Shown: positions 1 through 13,651 of the stretch, piece by piece
Layout of the letters: each line of letters begins with the position of its first letter
Position numbering within the stretch: position 1 is the first letter of the stretch
Origin: JADJEK01 sp052034255
GTDB lineage: Bacteria > Planctomycetota > B15-G4 > JADJEK01
NCBI GenBank assembly: GCA_052034255.1
Contig: JBPOIU010000031.1
Coordinates: 1-64,000, forward strand
Reading direction: 5' to 3'
DNA length: 64,000 nucleotides
Translations under genes and position numbers: made by a program
The notes under the pieces: generated by a model
Seen by the model: the letters and a program-made list of their open reading frames with translations, nothing else
The model's database searches: none
Told to the model about the DNA's origin: nothing

Positions 1-131
1 AGCCCCTTGGGTTCGTCGGGCGACCACAGCCCGGTTTTTCCCGGGTGGCCTATTGGGGGGTGCGCGTCGCCCCCGCCCCGCACCCCTCATTCGATGTCAT
101 TCGTGTTCAGGATCGCTCGTGCGATCCGCGC

Positions 132-1607
132 TCACTTCTTCGGATAGGTCTTCAGCACGTAGTCCTTCCACTTGGACTCGAGGTCGTTGATCGACCAACC
201 GAAGATCTCGCGGAACGCCGTCTCGTCGTCCGGGTAACCGCGCACCTTCTGCAGGTACTCGTGGAACTGGTCGCGGTGCTCGGTGATCAGGAAGTCGACC
301 AAGCTCCACGATTTCGCGAGGTCCGCGTAGTCGAGGTCGTTCAGCTTCTTGCGAAAGATGTCGCCGAACGCGTGGGTGGTCTCGGTCGCGCCCGCGATGA
401 TGTCGTGGCACACGAGCCGCAGGTGGGAGTCCGAGTTCTTGCTCGCGATCTCCGTGCGGCCTGCGTACTTCGTGTTGGTGCTGTGCCAGAGCTCGTTGAC
501 GCCGAACTCCATGATCGCCGTGTAGGCGCCGAAGCCTTCGGTGAGCCAGTTCCGCGCGCCGCCGCCCGTGTACCACGTCACCCACGTGTTGCCGACTTCG
601 TTCGCCATCACGCGCTCGAGGGGCGTGCCGCCTTCGAGTTGCGCGGACGTCGGCGTCGGTTGCGCGGAGATCAAGCCGCCGCCGTCCTTGAAGAACTTCT
701 TCGTCTCGGGGTCGAGCTCGAGCATGTTCTTGTCGAGCCAGTCGATCAGGTCCTGGAACGTGCCCTTCTGCTTGACCTGGAACCACACGTAGACGCCATT
801 CCACGGCACGTAGCTCGGCTCGTGGCCGAACAGCGCGTTGCAGGAGATCAGCACCTTTTCACACAGAGCGAGATGGCGCTGGTTCTCGTCCGCCGGCATC
901 TGCGCGCGCAATGAGAATCGCGCACACGTCTGCACCGTGAACTTCTGGCCGAAGAAATCCTCGAGGCTCTGCTTGGTCTTGGCGTCCTCTTCTTTGTTGT
1001 CGTTGATCGGTGTCAGGAACTGACCGACCTGACCGGACGCGTCGATCTTGACCTCATTGCTGAGACCACCCGACTTCTTGCCGGTCGAGGCTTTCTTGTT
1101 CGCCTTGTCGGCGTCGGCCTTTTCCTTCTTCTCCGCGGCTTTGCGCGCCTTTTCTTGCGCGTCGAGGTCTTTCTTCGCGACCCACTTGCCGTCGACCAGC
1201 ACGTCGCCGAGTGCGCGGCGTGCAGTCTCGTGGTTGGGATCGACCTCGATCACGCGGCGGTAGATCTTCTTGGTCTCGCGACTCAACCCGCTCTCTTCGC
1301 ACCACTCCGCGAGCGCGAGCAGGTCCTCGACGTTGTCCTTGTCGACCGACTCCCACTTCTCTTTGAACGACTCAGCGGCCGTCTTGCCGGTCTCGATGCG
1401 GAGTACGTCTTTCATCGGGATCGTGATCTGACCGAACTTGGTCTGCAGCACGACCTGATCCGCGTTCTTCTCCAGGACCGTTCCTTCGACCGGCGCCCGC
1501 CCGTCCTTGTAGAGGACCTTGTCCGCCCACGCGGTCGTCGACAATGCGGCGAACAGCGCGAGTCCGGCCGCGATCGAGACGGTGCGACGCAACGCGATAC
1601 GAGTCAT
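132..1607 (-). CDS. Secreted protein of unknown function, paralogue of its neighbour
   Basis: The 491-residue protein starts with a signal peptide (a basic MTRIALRR stretch, then a hydrophobic segment ending TAWA). The ATG at 1607 is preceded by GAGAGGA, which favours it over an upstream in-frame start. After the signal peptide comes a small beta-rich segment (DKVLYKDGR...TKFGQITI), then a helical repeat-like part and a Lys/Ala-rich linker near residues 165-190. The C-terminal half has a peptidase-like helix (NEVGNTW followed by NWLTEGFGAY), laid out like gluzincin metallopeptidases, but the HExxH motif is absent, so catalysis is doubtful. The next gene is a clear paralogue with the same N-terminal segment. 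Both probably act outside the cytoplasm. Function is not recognised. Confidence 0.8.
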   Translation of the reverse strand: MTRIALRRTVSIAAGLALFAALSTTAWADKVLYKDGRAPVEGTVLEKNADQVVLQTKFGQITIPMKDVLRIETGKTAAESFKEKWESVDKDNVEDLLALAEWCEESGLSRETKKIYRRVIEVDPNHETARRALGDVLVDGKWVAKKDLDAQEKARKAAEKKEKADADKANKKASTGKKSGGLSNEVKIDASGQVGQFLTPINDNKEEDAKTKQSLEDFFGQKFTVQTCARFSLRAQMPADENQRHLALCEKVLISCNALFGHEPSYVPWNGVYVWFQVKQKGTFQDLIDWLDKNMLELDPETKKFFKDGGGLISAQPTPTSAQLEGGTPLERVMANEVGNTWVTWYTGGGARNWLTEGFGAYTAIMEFGVNELWHSTNTKYAGRTEIASKNSDSHLRLVCHDIIAGATETTHAFGDIFRKKLNDLDYADLAKSWSLVDFLITEHRDQFHEYLQKVRGYPDDETAFREIFGWSINDLESKWKDYVLKTYPKK

Positions 1608-1823
1608 AGAGTTCCTCTCAGTGGGTACTTCCGCCCACCGCGCAGCTCGGGTCAGTGGGGCGGACTCGTGGATTCCGGTCGAGCGGGGGAGTGTAGCCGC
1701 TCGAGCGCAGGCGAACAATCAAGCCGGCCCGCGGCCTCGGTCGACCGGCCCTGGCCGTGACCCGGTGAGGGCACGCCGCGGGAGGATCTCGAGAACGAGG
1801 GCGGAAGCTGGTACGCCGAGGCC

Positions 1824-3329
1824 TCAGTCGAGTTTCGGAATGGGTGGAATCGACTTCGCCCACTCCTCGAACGCCGCGTCCATCTCGTCCGGGGTCATGT
1901 TGAACGAATCGGCGAATACGCTCTCTTCGGTGCGCTGTTCGTTGCGCGTGGTCTCGATGCGCTCGTACACGTGACGCGCGTAGTTCGCCAACGCATCGGG
2001 CTTGGTCTTCATCAGCCACGTGACCAGGAAGAAGCTCTTCACCAGTTCACGCGAGTTGATCTCTTCGACCATCTTCTTCCGCATGTCGCCGATCGGCGGC
2101 AACGAGGCACGGAACTGTGCGTCGTTCATCTTCTTGAACCACTCGGGAAACGTCTCGAGCCCTTGTTCCCACTTCTTGATGTGCTCGAACCCGGTGTACT
2201 CCGTGATCGAAAGTGTCTGGAAGCCGTTCAATCGCGCTTCGAAGTACGACGCCATTCCGGCCTCGAGCCAGCCCGGGATCGGGTGGTTGCGCGTGAAGCG
2301 CCGGATCAGCATGTTGCCTTCGTAATGCGAAAGGAAGCCCATCAGGCTCACCGTCCACGAATCCGAGCCCTTCAGGTGGCGGCCGATGGACGTGACGATC
2401 AGCGGTCGCGGGTAGAACACCGGGAACGACGTGGCGTCGAGATAGCGCTCGTTGATGCCCTTCGGTGAGTTGTAGAGCTGGTCCATGTAGCCGCCCGGCT
2501 CCACGAACTTCGTCACCGAACCCGAGTCCGGCAGCACGTAGACCACGGTCGGATAGAAGGTCATCAGCCGCGCTTCGAGCTCGTTCGGCTTGAACACCGT
2601 GACGAACTCGGCGAACGCGTCTTCGAGCAGCGTCGTGATGTCGGCTCCGAGCGCGTCGTCGTTGTCGACACGGACCTGGAAGTGCTCGCTTTCATAGGTC
2701 TTCAAGTTGATGCCGAGCAGTTCGGGCATCAGCTTCGCGGACTTGCGCTTGTAGATCTCCGCGTTCGGGATCCACTCGCCTTCGTACTGCTCGAGTCCCT
2801 GCTCGCGCTTGGCCGAATCCGCGGGGATCCACCGGCCGTTGTAGAAGACCAAGCCGTCGTCGGTCATGCGCTTCGCGAACGCGGCTTTCTCCTTTTCCAG
2901 GGCTTCCGGCGTGTACCAGCGCCCTTCGTACTGGACGTTGCCGAGCGCTTCATTGGCCTCGCGGTGCTGGGGGTCGGACTCGATCACCTTCTTCAATAGG
3001 CGCTCGTAGTCGTCCTTCATCCGGTTCTCTTTGGCGAACACGGCGACGGCCCACAGTTTCGCCGCATCGTTGCCGGCGGCCTCCAACCGCGCCTTGAACT
3101 CCTCGGCCGGCATCCGTTTGGCTTCGATGCGCGCGATTTGGTTGCGCTCGATCTTCAGCTTGCCGAACTTGGTTTCGACTTCGATCGCCGCGGGCGTGTC
3201 GCTGACGATCTTGCCTTCGACCTTCTTCCCGTCCTTCAGGTGGACGACGTCGGCGCCGGCCTGGAGCGCGAGTGCGCCGACCCAGAGGGCTGCGCACGCG
3301 GCGACTGCGAACTGCGAACGTCTCGACAT
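1824..3329 (-). CDS. Secreted protein of unknown function, peptidase-MA-like fold
   Basis: The 501-residue protein starts at an ATG preceded by AAGGGAG. It has a signal peptide (MSRRSQFAVAACAALWVG...QAGA), then the segment DVVHLKDGKKVEG...TKFGKLKIERNQIARIEA, which matches the N-terminus of the downstream paralogue almost position for position. Two short repeats follow (YEGRWYTPEAL, YNGRWIPAD, YEGEWIPNAE at about residues 105-165). The C-terminal half carries a helix with LSHYEGN and then PGWLEAGMASYFEARL, the arrangement seen in gluzincin peptidases where HExxH is followed by a GlxE helix, but here without HExxH. It may be a binding protein derived from a protease. The two paralogues are 216 bp apart on the same strand and could be co-transcribed. 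Confidence 0.8.
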   Translation of the reverse strand: MSRRSQFAVAACAALWVGALALQAGADVVHLKDGKKVEGKIVSDTPAAIEVETKFGKLKIERNQIARIEAKRMPAEEFKARLEAAGNDAAKLWAVAVFAKENRMKDDYERLLKKVIESDPQHREANEALGNVQYEGRWYTPEALEKEKAAFAKRMTDDGLVFYNGRWIPADSAKREQGLEQYEGEWIPNAEIYKRKSAKLMPELLGINLKTYESEHFQVRVDNDDALGADITTLLEDAFAEFVTVFKPNELEARLMTFYPTVVYVLPDSGSVTKFVEPGGYMDQLYNSPKGINERYLDATSFPVFYPRPLIVTSIGRHLKGSDSWTVSLMGFLSHYEGNMLIRRFTRNHPIPGWLEAGMASYFEARLNGFQTLSITEYTGFEHIKKWEQGLETFPEWFKKMNDAQFRASLPPIGDMRKKMVEEINSRELVKSFFLVTWLMKTKPDALANYARHVYERIETTRNEQRTEESVFADSFNMTPDEMDAAFEEWAKSIPPIPKLD

Positions 3330-3395
3330 GACGAACTCCCTTCGGTGCGCGACGCGGCTCGTCGCGAGCGCCGACAGAGTATCCTCGCGGCGCCG

Positions 3396-8456
<5,061 letters not shown>

Positions 8457-8582
8457 ACACCGCGAACCGCGAAACACCGTCCCGAGGGTGAAAAAGAACC
8501 AGGAACGCCGCGGCGAAACCCGATAGGGGCAGGGCTATACTCCGGCCAGCGCCGCCACGTGGAATCACGTCCTCGAGGTCTC

Positions 8583-9260
8583 ATGCGCCCCTTCGCCCCA
8601 ATGCTCTGCTGGATCGGAATCTGCGGTGGCCTCGTGGCCCTCGGCGGAATCCGCTCGACCGTCCTGTTCGAGGCCTCCTTCGACCAATCGGCACAGGTTC
8701 CGGTGGCCGATCTGGGCTCGTTCGCGGGCAAGTCGCAGAACGGCCTGGGGCTGGTCCCGACAAGCGGTGGCGGTTATGCCGCGCTGTTCGGTTCTCCGGG
8801 CCAGGAAGTGTTCCTCCAAGGTCTGTTCGCCGAGAACAAAGTCGTCGCGGCGGGCGGCCTCGACATCACCTGCACCGTGCTGCCGAAGGTGAAGGGCTGT
8901 TTCGATCTCGGCCTGATCACCGATGAGCCGACGTCCGCGTTCTATCCGGCGTCGGGTTCCGGCGCGGATGGTGGTTTGGTCGCCGGTGGCTGTCCGACTG
9001 GCGCGGCGCTGCCGTCCAACGTGGAACTGGAGTTCGCGCTGCACCTCGACCGCACGAGTCTCGCGAGCAACTGGGCGTACGAGCTGAACGTCTCGTGGGT
9101 CGATGCGTCCGCGCCGGGCGGCAAGCAGACGATCACGCAGACCGGCATCCTGCACAACACCGCGATGCGCAAAGTGCTCGGTGTCGCCTTCCTGAAGCCC
9201 GCGGCGTCGAACGCCGTGCTCCAGGTCGACGACATCCTCGCGGTGCAAACCGCGCCCTGA
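8583..9260 (+). CDS. Secreted protein of unknown function
   Basis: The 225-residue protein begins MRPFAPMLCWIG and has a hydrophobic signal segment. The ATG at 8583 sits 7 bases after GAGG, better than an in-frame GTG further upstream. The mature part is Gly/Ser/Ala-rich and predicted mostly beta, with SFDQSAQVPVADLG near its start and LQVDDILAVQTAP at the end, a pattern seen in lectin-like secreted beta-sandwich proteins. No family was recognised. It lies 13 bp upstream of the likely coaB start and may share its transcript, although its function appears unrelated. Confidence 0.7.
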   Translation: MRPFAPMLCWIGICGGLVALGGIRSTVLFEASFDQSAQVPVADLGSFAGKSQNGLGLVPTSGGGYAALFGSPGQEVFLQGLFAENKVVAAGGLDITCTVLPKVKGCFDLGLITDEPTSAFYPASGSGADGGLVAGGCPTGAALPSNVELEFALHLDRTSLASNWAYELNVSWVDASAPGGKQTITQTGILHNTAMRKVLGVAFLKPAASNAVLQVDDILAVQTAP

Positions 9261-9273
9261 CGCGAGGTCTCGC

Positions 9274-9957
9274 CTGCGCTCGCTGCACGTCGCGATCACT
9301 TCTGGACCGAGCCGCGAGCCCATCGACGATGTCCGCTACGTGTCGAACGTCTCCACTGGACGGCTCGGAGTCGCGATCGCCGAGGCGTTCGCGACCGCAG
9401 GACATCGCGTGACGTTGGTCCATGGCGTGGGATCCGCGACACCGCAGCCGGTCCCGGCGGGAGTGACGCTGAGGCCGTTCGAGTCCGCGCGTTCGCTGCT
9501 CGAACTGCTGCTGCGGACGTTTGGTGACGACGACGCACCGCAGCTGCTGATCCACGCGGCGGCGGTGGCGGACTACGCGCCGGTCAAGACCGACGGCAAG
9601 ATCAAGTCGACGGCGCCGGAGCTCGTCGTGCGCATGCAGCCGACACCCAAGGTCGCCGACGCGTTCGCGCGCGAGCGCCCGCATGTGCCGATCATCATGT
9701 TCAAGCTCGAGGCAGGGATCGATCGCGACGAGCTCCGCCGCCGCGCAACGGCGACGATGCGGCGCGTCGCGGGGCGTGCGGTGGTCGCGAATTTGCTCGA
9801 CGAAGTCGGTCCGCACGCGCATCGGACGGAACTGATCCGTGCCGACGGCAGCACTCTCGAGTTCGCCGACAAGCCCGCATTGGCGCGGGGTTTGGTCGAC
9901 GAAGCGGTACGCATCCTGGATGGCGATGCCGCTCGCCGGGGACGGGAGTCGTCATGA
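9274..9957 (+). CDS. coaB: Phosphopantothenate-cysteine ligase (CoaB domain, stand-alone)
   Basis: CoaB joins cysteine to 4'-phosphopantothenate in coenzyme A synthesis. The frame carries the family signature ITSGPSREPIDDVRYVSN, then STGRLG, AAAVADYAP and KIKS. The first ATG/GTG in this frame (GTG at 9340) lies inside the signature and would delete the nucleotide-binding strand, so translation must begin earlier. The only plausible starts are CTG at 9274, six bases after GAGG, or CTG at 9283. A non-canonical CTG start is therefore inferred. In most bacteria CoaB is the C-terminal half of a CoaBC fusion. Here it is a separate gene placed before coaC, with an ATGA overlap, so the two are probably translationally coupled. 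Confidence 0.85.
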   Translation: MRSLHVAITSGPSREPIDDVRYVSNVSTGRLGVAIAEAFATAGHRVTLVHGVGSATPQPVPAGVTLRPFESARSLLELLLRTFGDDDAPQLLIHAAAVADYAPVKTDGKIKSTAPELVVRMQPTPKVADAFARERPHVPIIMFKLEAGIDRDELRRRATATMRRVAGRAVVANLLDEVGPHAHRTELIRADGSTLEFADKPALARGLVDEAVRILDGDAARRGRESS

Positions 9958-10511
9958 GTCACGTCGTCGTCGGAGTGTGCGGCGGGATCGCGGCCTACAA
10001 GGCGGCCGACGTGGTATCCCAGTTGATCAAGGCCGACGTGCAGGTCCGCGTGGCGATGACGCGTCACGCGACGCGCTTCGTCGCCCCGCTGACGTTCGCG
10101 TCGCTGAGCGGCCACGAGGTCCTGGTCGACGATCTGATCGGCTCCGACCCGACCATTCCGCACATCGCGTGGGCACGGTGGGCGGATCTGGTCGTGATCG
10201 CTCCCGCGACCGCGAACACCCTGGCGCGACTCGCTCACGGCTTCGCCGAGGACGCACTGACGTCCATGGTGCTCGCGCTCGAGCCGCACAAGCGAGTGCT
10301 GCTGGCGCCAGCGATGAACACCCAGATGTGGGACAACCCGTTGGTCCAGCGCAATCTCGACCTGCTGCGCGCGATCGACAGCGGTCGTCGGTTCCCGGTG
10401 ATCGATCCGGTGGCGAAGCGCTTGGCGTGCGGTGAGGAAGGGCTCGGCGCATTGGCGGCCCCGGAGCAAATCGTCGACGCCGTTCGATCCGCTCTCGCAT
10501 CCCCGAGTTGA
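9954..10511 (+). CDS. coaC: Phosphopantothenoylcysteine decarboxylase (CoaC)
   Basis: The 185-residue flavoprotein would decarboxylate 4'-phosphopantothenoylcysteine to 4'-phosphopantetheine using FMN. Visible motifs are GGIAAYK at the N-terminus, the IAPATANTLARLAHG segment of the flavin site, PAMNTQMW (the PxMNxxMW substrate clamp) and the ACGEEGLG loop with the catalytic cysteine region. The length fits the stand-alone decarboxylase. The ATG overlaps the coaB stop (ATGA). About 170 bases without an obvious gene separate it from prfB. Identification is firm. Confidence 0.95.
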   Translation: MSHVVVGVCGGIAAYKAADVVSQLIKADVQVRVAMTRHATRFVAPLTFASLSGHEVLVDDLIGSDPTIPHIAWARWADLVVIAPATANTLARLAHGFAEDALTSMVLALEPHKRVLLAPAMNTQMWDNPLVQRNLDLLRAIDSGRRFPVIDPVAKRLACGEEGLGALAAPEQIVDAVRSALASPS

Positions 10512-10679
10512 TCGGGGGTATGGCGTTCGATCCACGCCAGCGTGTTCCGTGATTCGATCGGAGCATGCGTCCAACCGCGCGCGCAAAGTTCTCTCGCGGC
10601 GGCGAAGGGTTGCGCGATCTCGGCTCTAGAATCCTCGGTTTCCGCCAGCCCGACACGCGGGCCGGCTCCGGAGCCACCG

Positions 10680-11820
10680 ATGACCGAGTTCGACGGCCGC
10701 CTTCACGATCTCCAAGAGCGCTTGGTCCAGCTCCGAGACTCTCTTTGACGTCGTCAAGCTGACGCGCAATCGCGCGGCCGTCGAGGAGAAGATGGCCGCC
10801 CCGGACTTCTGGAACAACACCGATCGCGCGAATGCCACGGTCGCCGATCTCAAGCGCATGCGCTCGGTCCTCGAACCGTACGAGGCCTTGATGCGCGCCG
10901 TCGACGACGCCGTCGTCATGAACGAACTGGCGGCCGAGGATGGGTCGCAGTCGGCGCTCGACGAGGTGGCAAAGGCACTCGGAGTCGCCGTCGAACTGTG
11001 CGAGAAGCTCGAGTTCGCGATGCTGCTGTCGGGGCCGCACGATCAGCGCAATGCGTACCTGACGGTGCAAGCCGGCGCCGGCGGAACCGAGTCGTGCGAC
11101 TGGGCCCAAATGCTGTTCCGCATGTACGTGCGTTGGGCGGAGCGCAAAGGCTTCGACCTCGAACTCATCGACGAGAACCGCCACGAAGAAGCCGGAATCA
11201 AGTCGTCGACCGTGCTGGTCAAGGGACCATACGCGTACGGCTTCCTGCGCTGCGAAGTCGGCGTCCATCGTTTGGTGCGCATCTCGCCGTTCGACGCCGC
11301 CGCGCGTCGTCATACGTCGTTCTGCTCGGTCGACGTCGCACCGGAATTCGACGAGGACATCGCGGTCGAGATCCGCACCGAGGACCTGCGCGTCGACACC
11401 TATCGCGCGGGCGGCGCGGGTGGGCAGCACGTCAACAAGACCGACTCGGCGATCCGGCTGACGCACCTTCCGACCGGAATCGTCGTGCAGTGCCAAAGCG
11501 AGCGCAGTCAGCACAAGAATCGCGCGACCGCGATGAAGATGTTGAAGGCGAAGTTGTTCCAGTTGGAGGAAGAGAAGCGCGAAGCCGAGTTGCGCGGTCT
11601 CGCGGGCGACAAGAGCGAGATCGCGTGGGGACGCCAGATCCGCTCGTACGTGCTGCAGCCGTATCAACTGGTCAAGGACGTCCGTACGGGCACCGAAACC
11701 GGCAATGCCGCGGGAGTGCTCGATGGCGACGTCGATCCGTTCATCCACGCTTTTCTGCAGGCGAAAGCCCGCGGCACGCTGAGTTCCGGAGGCGCTCCGG
11801 ACGCTGGAGACGACGCATGA
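10680..11820 (+). CDS. prfB: Peptide chain release factor 2, read through a +1 programmed frameshift
   Basis: RF2 ends translation at UAA and UGA. The first reading frame encodes 22 residues (10680-10745, starting MTEFDGRL) and stops at TGA 10746-10748. Skipping the T at 10746 enters the second frame at 10747 and restores continuity (DVVKLTRNRAA...) to give 379 residues, near the usual ~365. The SPF anticodon-like tripeptide lies in RISPFDAAARRHTSF and the catalytic GGQ in GGAGGQHVNKTDSAIR. The join is therefore 10680-10745 plus 10747-11820. The gene ends in an ATGA overlap with purH. Confidence 0.95.
10735..10749 (+). promoter_or_regulatory. Programmed +1 frameshift site of prfB
   Basis: The slippery sequence is CTT TGA C (10743-10749), the arrangement known from bacterial prfB. 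When RF2 is scarce the ribosome pauses at the in-frame UGA and slips from CTT by one base, making more RF2. A weak Shine-Dalgarno-like GAGA (10735-10738) lies four bases before CTT. The E. coli site has a stronger AGGGGG three bases before, so the stimulator here is poorer. Confidence 0.9.
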
Positions 11821-13385
11821 CGACCGTTCGACGCGCATTGATCTCGTTGACCGACAAGCGCGGTGCGGTCGAGTTCGGCAAGGCGCTCGCTCGGCTCGGC
11901 GTCGAGATCCTGTCCACCGGCAATACGGCGCGGGTCCTGCGCGACGCCGGAGTGCAGGTCGTCGACGTCGCGCAGTACACGGGTTTCCCCGAGATGCTCG
12001 ACGGGCGGGTGAAGACGCTGCACGCGAAGATCTTCGCCGGACTGCTCGCGCGTCGCGACGTGCCGGAGCATCTGGACGCGCTCGAGCGCCACGCGCTGCC
12101 GCCGATCGACCTGGTCGCGGTCAACCTCTATCCGTTCGAGCAAGTGTCCGCCGACCCGGCCGTGGCGCTCGACCACGCGATCGAGAACATCGACATCGGC
12201 GGCCCCTCGCTGATCCGCGCCGCGGCGAAGAACCACGAGCACGTCGCGGTCGTCGTCGATCCCGACGACTACCCGTCGATCGCCGCGGAACTCGAGGCGA
12301 CGAAAGGTGGCTTGTCGCAAACGACGCTGCGCAGGCTCGCGCGCAAGGCGTTCGAGCGCACAGCGGCGTACGACGGCGCGATCGCGGCATTCCTCGCGCG
12401 GCGACCCGAGTTCGGCGGCGAGGACGCCATCGATCCGTCGTTCCTGCGCCTGTCGAAGCGCATCGACTTGCGTTACGGCGAGAACCCGCATCAACGGGCG
12501 GCGTTCTTCCCGCTCGCGAACGCGCGAGAACCGAGTGTGTCCACGGCGCGCCAACTGAACGGCAAGGAACTCTCGTACAACAACATCCTCGACTGCGACG
12601 CCGCGTTCCAACTGGCGTGCGAGTACGAGCGCCCCGCGGCCGTGGTCGTCAAGCACACGAATCCGTGTGGCGCCGCGGTGTCCGACTCCCTCATCGACGC
12701 GTTCGAACGCGCCTACGCCGGCGATCCGGTGTCGGCGTTCGGCGGCATCCTGGCGTTCAATCGCGAAGTCGGCACCGAGCTCGCGGAACGCATCGCGCAG
12801 CCGAACCGCTTCGTCGAGTGCATCATCGCCCCGGCCTTCCAGCCGGCCGCTGTGACGGTGCTCTGCACGCGACCGAAGTGGGGCAAGAACGTGCGCCTGC
12901 TCGAGACCGGGATCGGCTCGCGTGACGCGGCCGAGCTCGACGTCCGCAAGGTGCGTGGCGGCTTGTTGATCCAGGATCCCGATCGCAAGGGAGCGGACGA
13001 AGCGTTCACGGTGGTGACGAGCCGCGCACCGGACGACGCGCTGATGCGGTCGCTGCGGTTTGCGTGGCTCGCGGTGAAGCACGTCAAGTCGAACGCGATC
13101 CTGATCGCGAAGGACGAAGCGATCATCGGCGTCGGAGCGGGGCAGATGAGCCGCGTCGATTCCGTGCAGATCGCGGTGCGCAAGGCCGGCGATCGCGCGG
13201 CGGGCTCCGTGCTCGCCTCGGACGCGTTCTTTCCGTTCCGCGACGGCGTCGACGCGGCCGCGAGCGCGGGCATCGTCGCGATCGTCCAGCCCGGCGGTTC
13301 GGTCAAGGACGAGGAAGTCATCGCGGCCGCGAACGAGCACGGGATCGCGATGGTGTTCAGCGGAGTCCGTCACTTCCGTCACTGA
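11817..13385 (+). CDS. purH: Bifunctional AICAR transformylase / IMP cyclohydrolase
   Basis: PurH carries out the last two steps of IMP synthesis. The 522-residue protein has the cyclohydrolase (MGS-like) domain first, with RRALISLTDK, STGNTARVLR and TGFPEMLDGRVKTLH. The transformylase domain follows, with LRYGENPHQRAAF, KHTNPCGAA, SAFGGILAFNREV and KSNAILIAKD. The usual KHANPCG signature reads KHTNPCG, a mild change. The start codon ATG overlaps the prfB stop (ATGA), so the two are probably coupled. Length and domain order are normal. Confidence 0.97.
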   Translation: MTTVRRALISLTDKRGAVEFGKALARLGVEILSTGNTARVLRDAGVQVVDVAQYTGFPEMLDGRVKTLHAKIFAGLLARRDVPEHLDALERHALPPIDLVAVNLYPFEQVSADPAVALDHAIENIDIGGPSLIRAAAKNHEHVAVVVDPDDYPSIAAELEATKGGLSQTTLRRLARKAFERTAAYDGAIAAFLARRPEFGGEDAIDPSFLRLSKRIDLRYGENPHQRAAFFPLANAREPSVSTARQLNGKELSYNNILDCDAAFQLACEYERPAAVVVKHTNPCGAAVSDSLIDAFERAYAGDPVSAFGGILAFNREVGTELAERIAQPNRFVECIIAPAFQPAAVTVLCTRPKWGKNVRLLETGIGSRDAAELDVRKVRGGLLIQDPDRKGADEAFTVVTSRAPDDALMRSLRFAWLAVKHVKSNAILIAKDEAIIGVGAGQMSRVDSVQIAVRKAGDRAAGSVLASDAFFPFRDGVDAAASAGIVAIVQPGGSVKDEEVIAAANEHGIAMVFSGVRHFRH

Positions 13386-13444
13386 TCTCCTACGTCTGAA
13401 AGTCGTCGCGTCCAGCGACGATTCTCGGACGTAGTCGATCCCGC

Positions 13445-13602
13445 ACCAGGTATTCGAGGCGACGGCAGTCGCCGCCCCGTTCAACAGGCACGGATGTACG
13501 GCGTTGAATGACGCGAACGACCTGTGGATAGGGCGGTCAAGAAGGCGGTCGCTGCGCAACCGGGGCGCCGCGGTCGGCACCTTGTGCGTTCGGCCGCGAA
13601 TC
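13445..13602 (+). repeat. Dispersed repeat, copy A
   Basis: This ~155-bp non-coding stretch recurs at 20744-20878 in the same orientation and at 17096-17238 in the opposite one. Shared blocks include ACCAGGTATTCGAGGCGACG (one mismatch to copy C), GGATGTACGGCGTTGAATGA (last positions shared with C), GACGCGAACGACCTGTG and TCGGCACCTTGTGCGTTCGG. It contains the small hairpin GGCGAC-GGCA-GTCGCC. Copies A and B face each other around the ECF sigma fusion gene. The rest of the 257-bp gap after purH shows nothing else. Confidence 0.85.
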
Positions 13603-13651
13603 CTGCGGGAAACCTGGACTCCTCCGCGGCTCGGGCGGCATCGTGGCCCGC

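Noticed and set aside
10746..10748. In-frame TGA in prfB as sign of a pseudogene or sequencing error
   Set aside because: CTT TGA C at codon 22-23 is the conserved autoregulatory frameshift site, and the downstream frame is intact.
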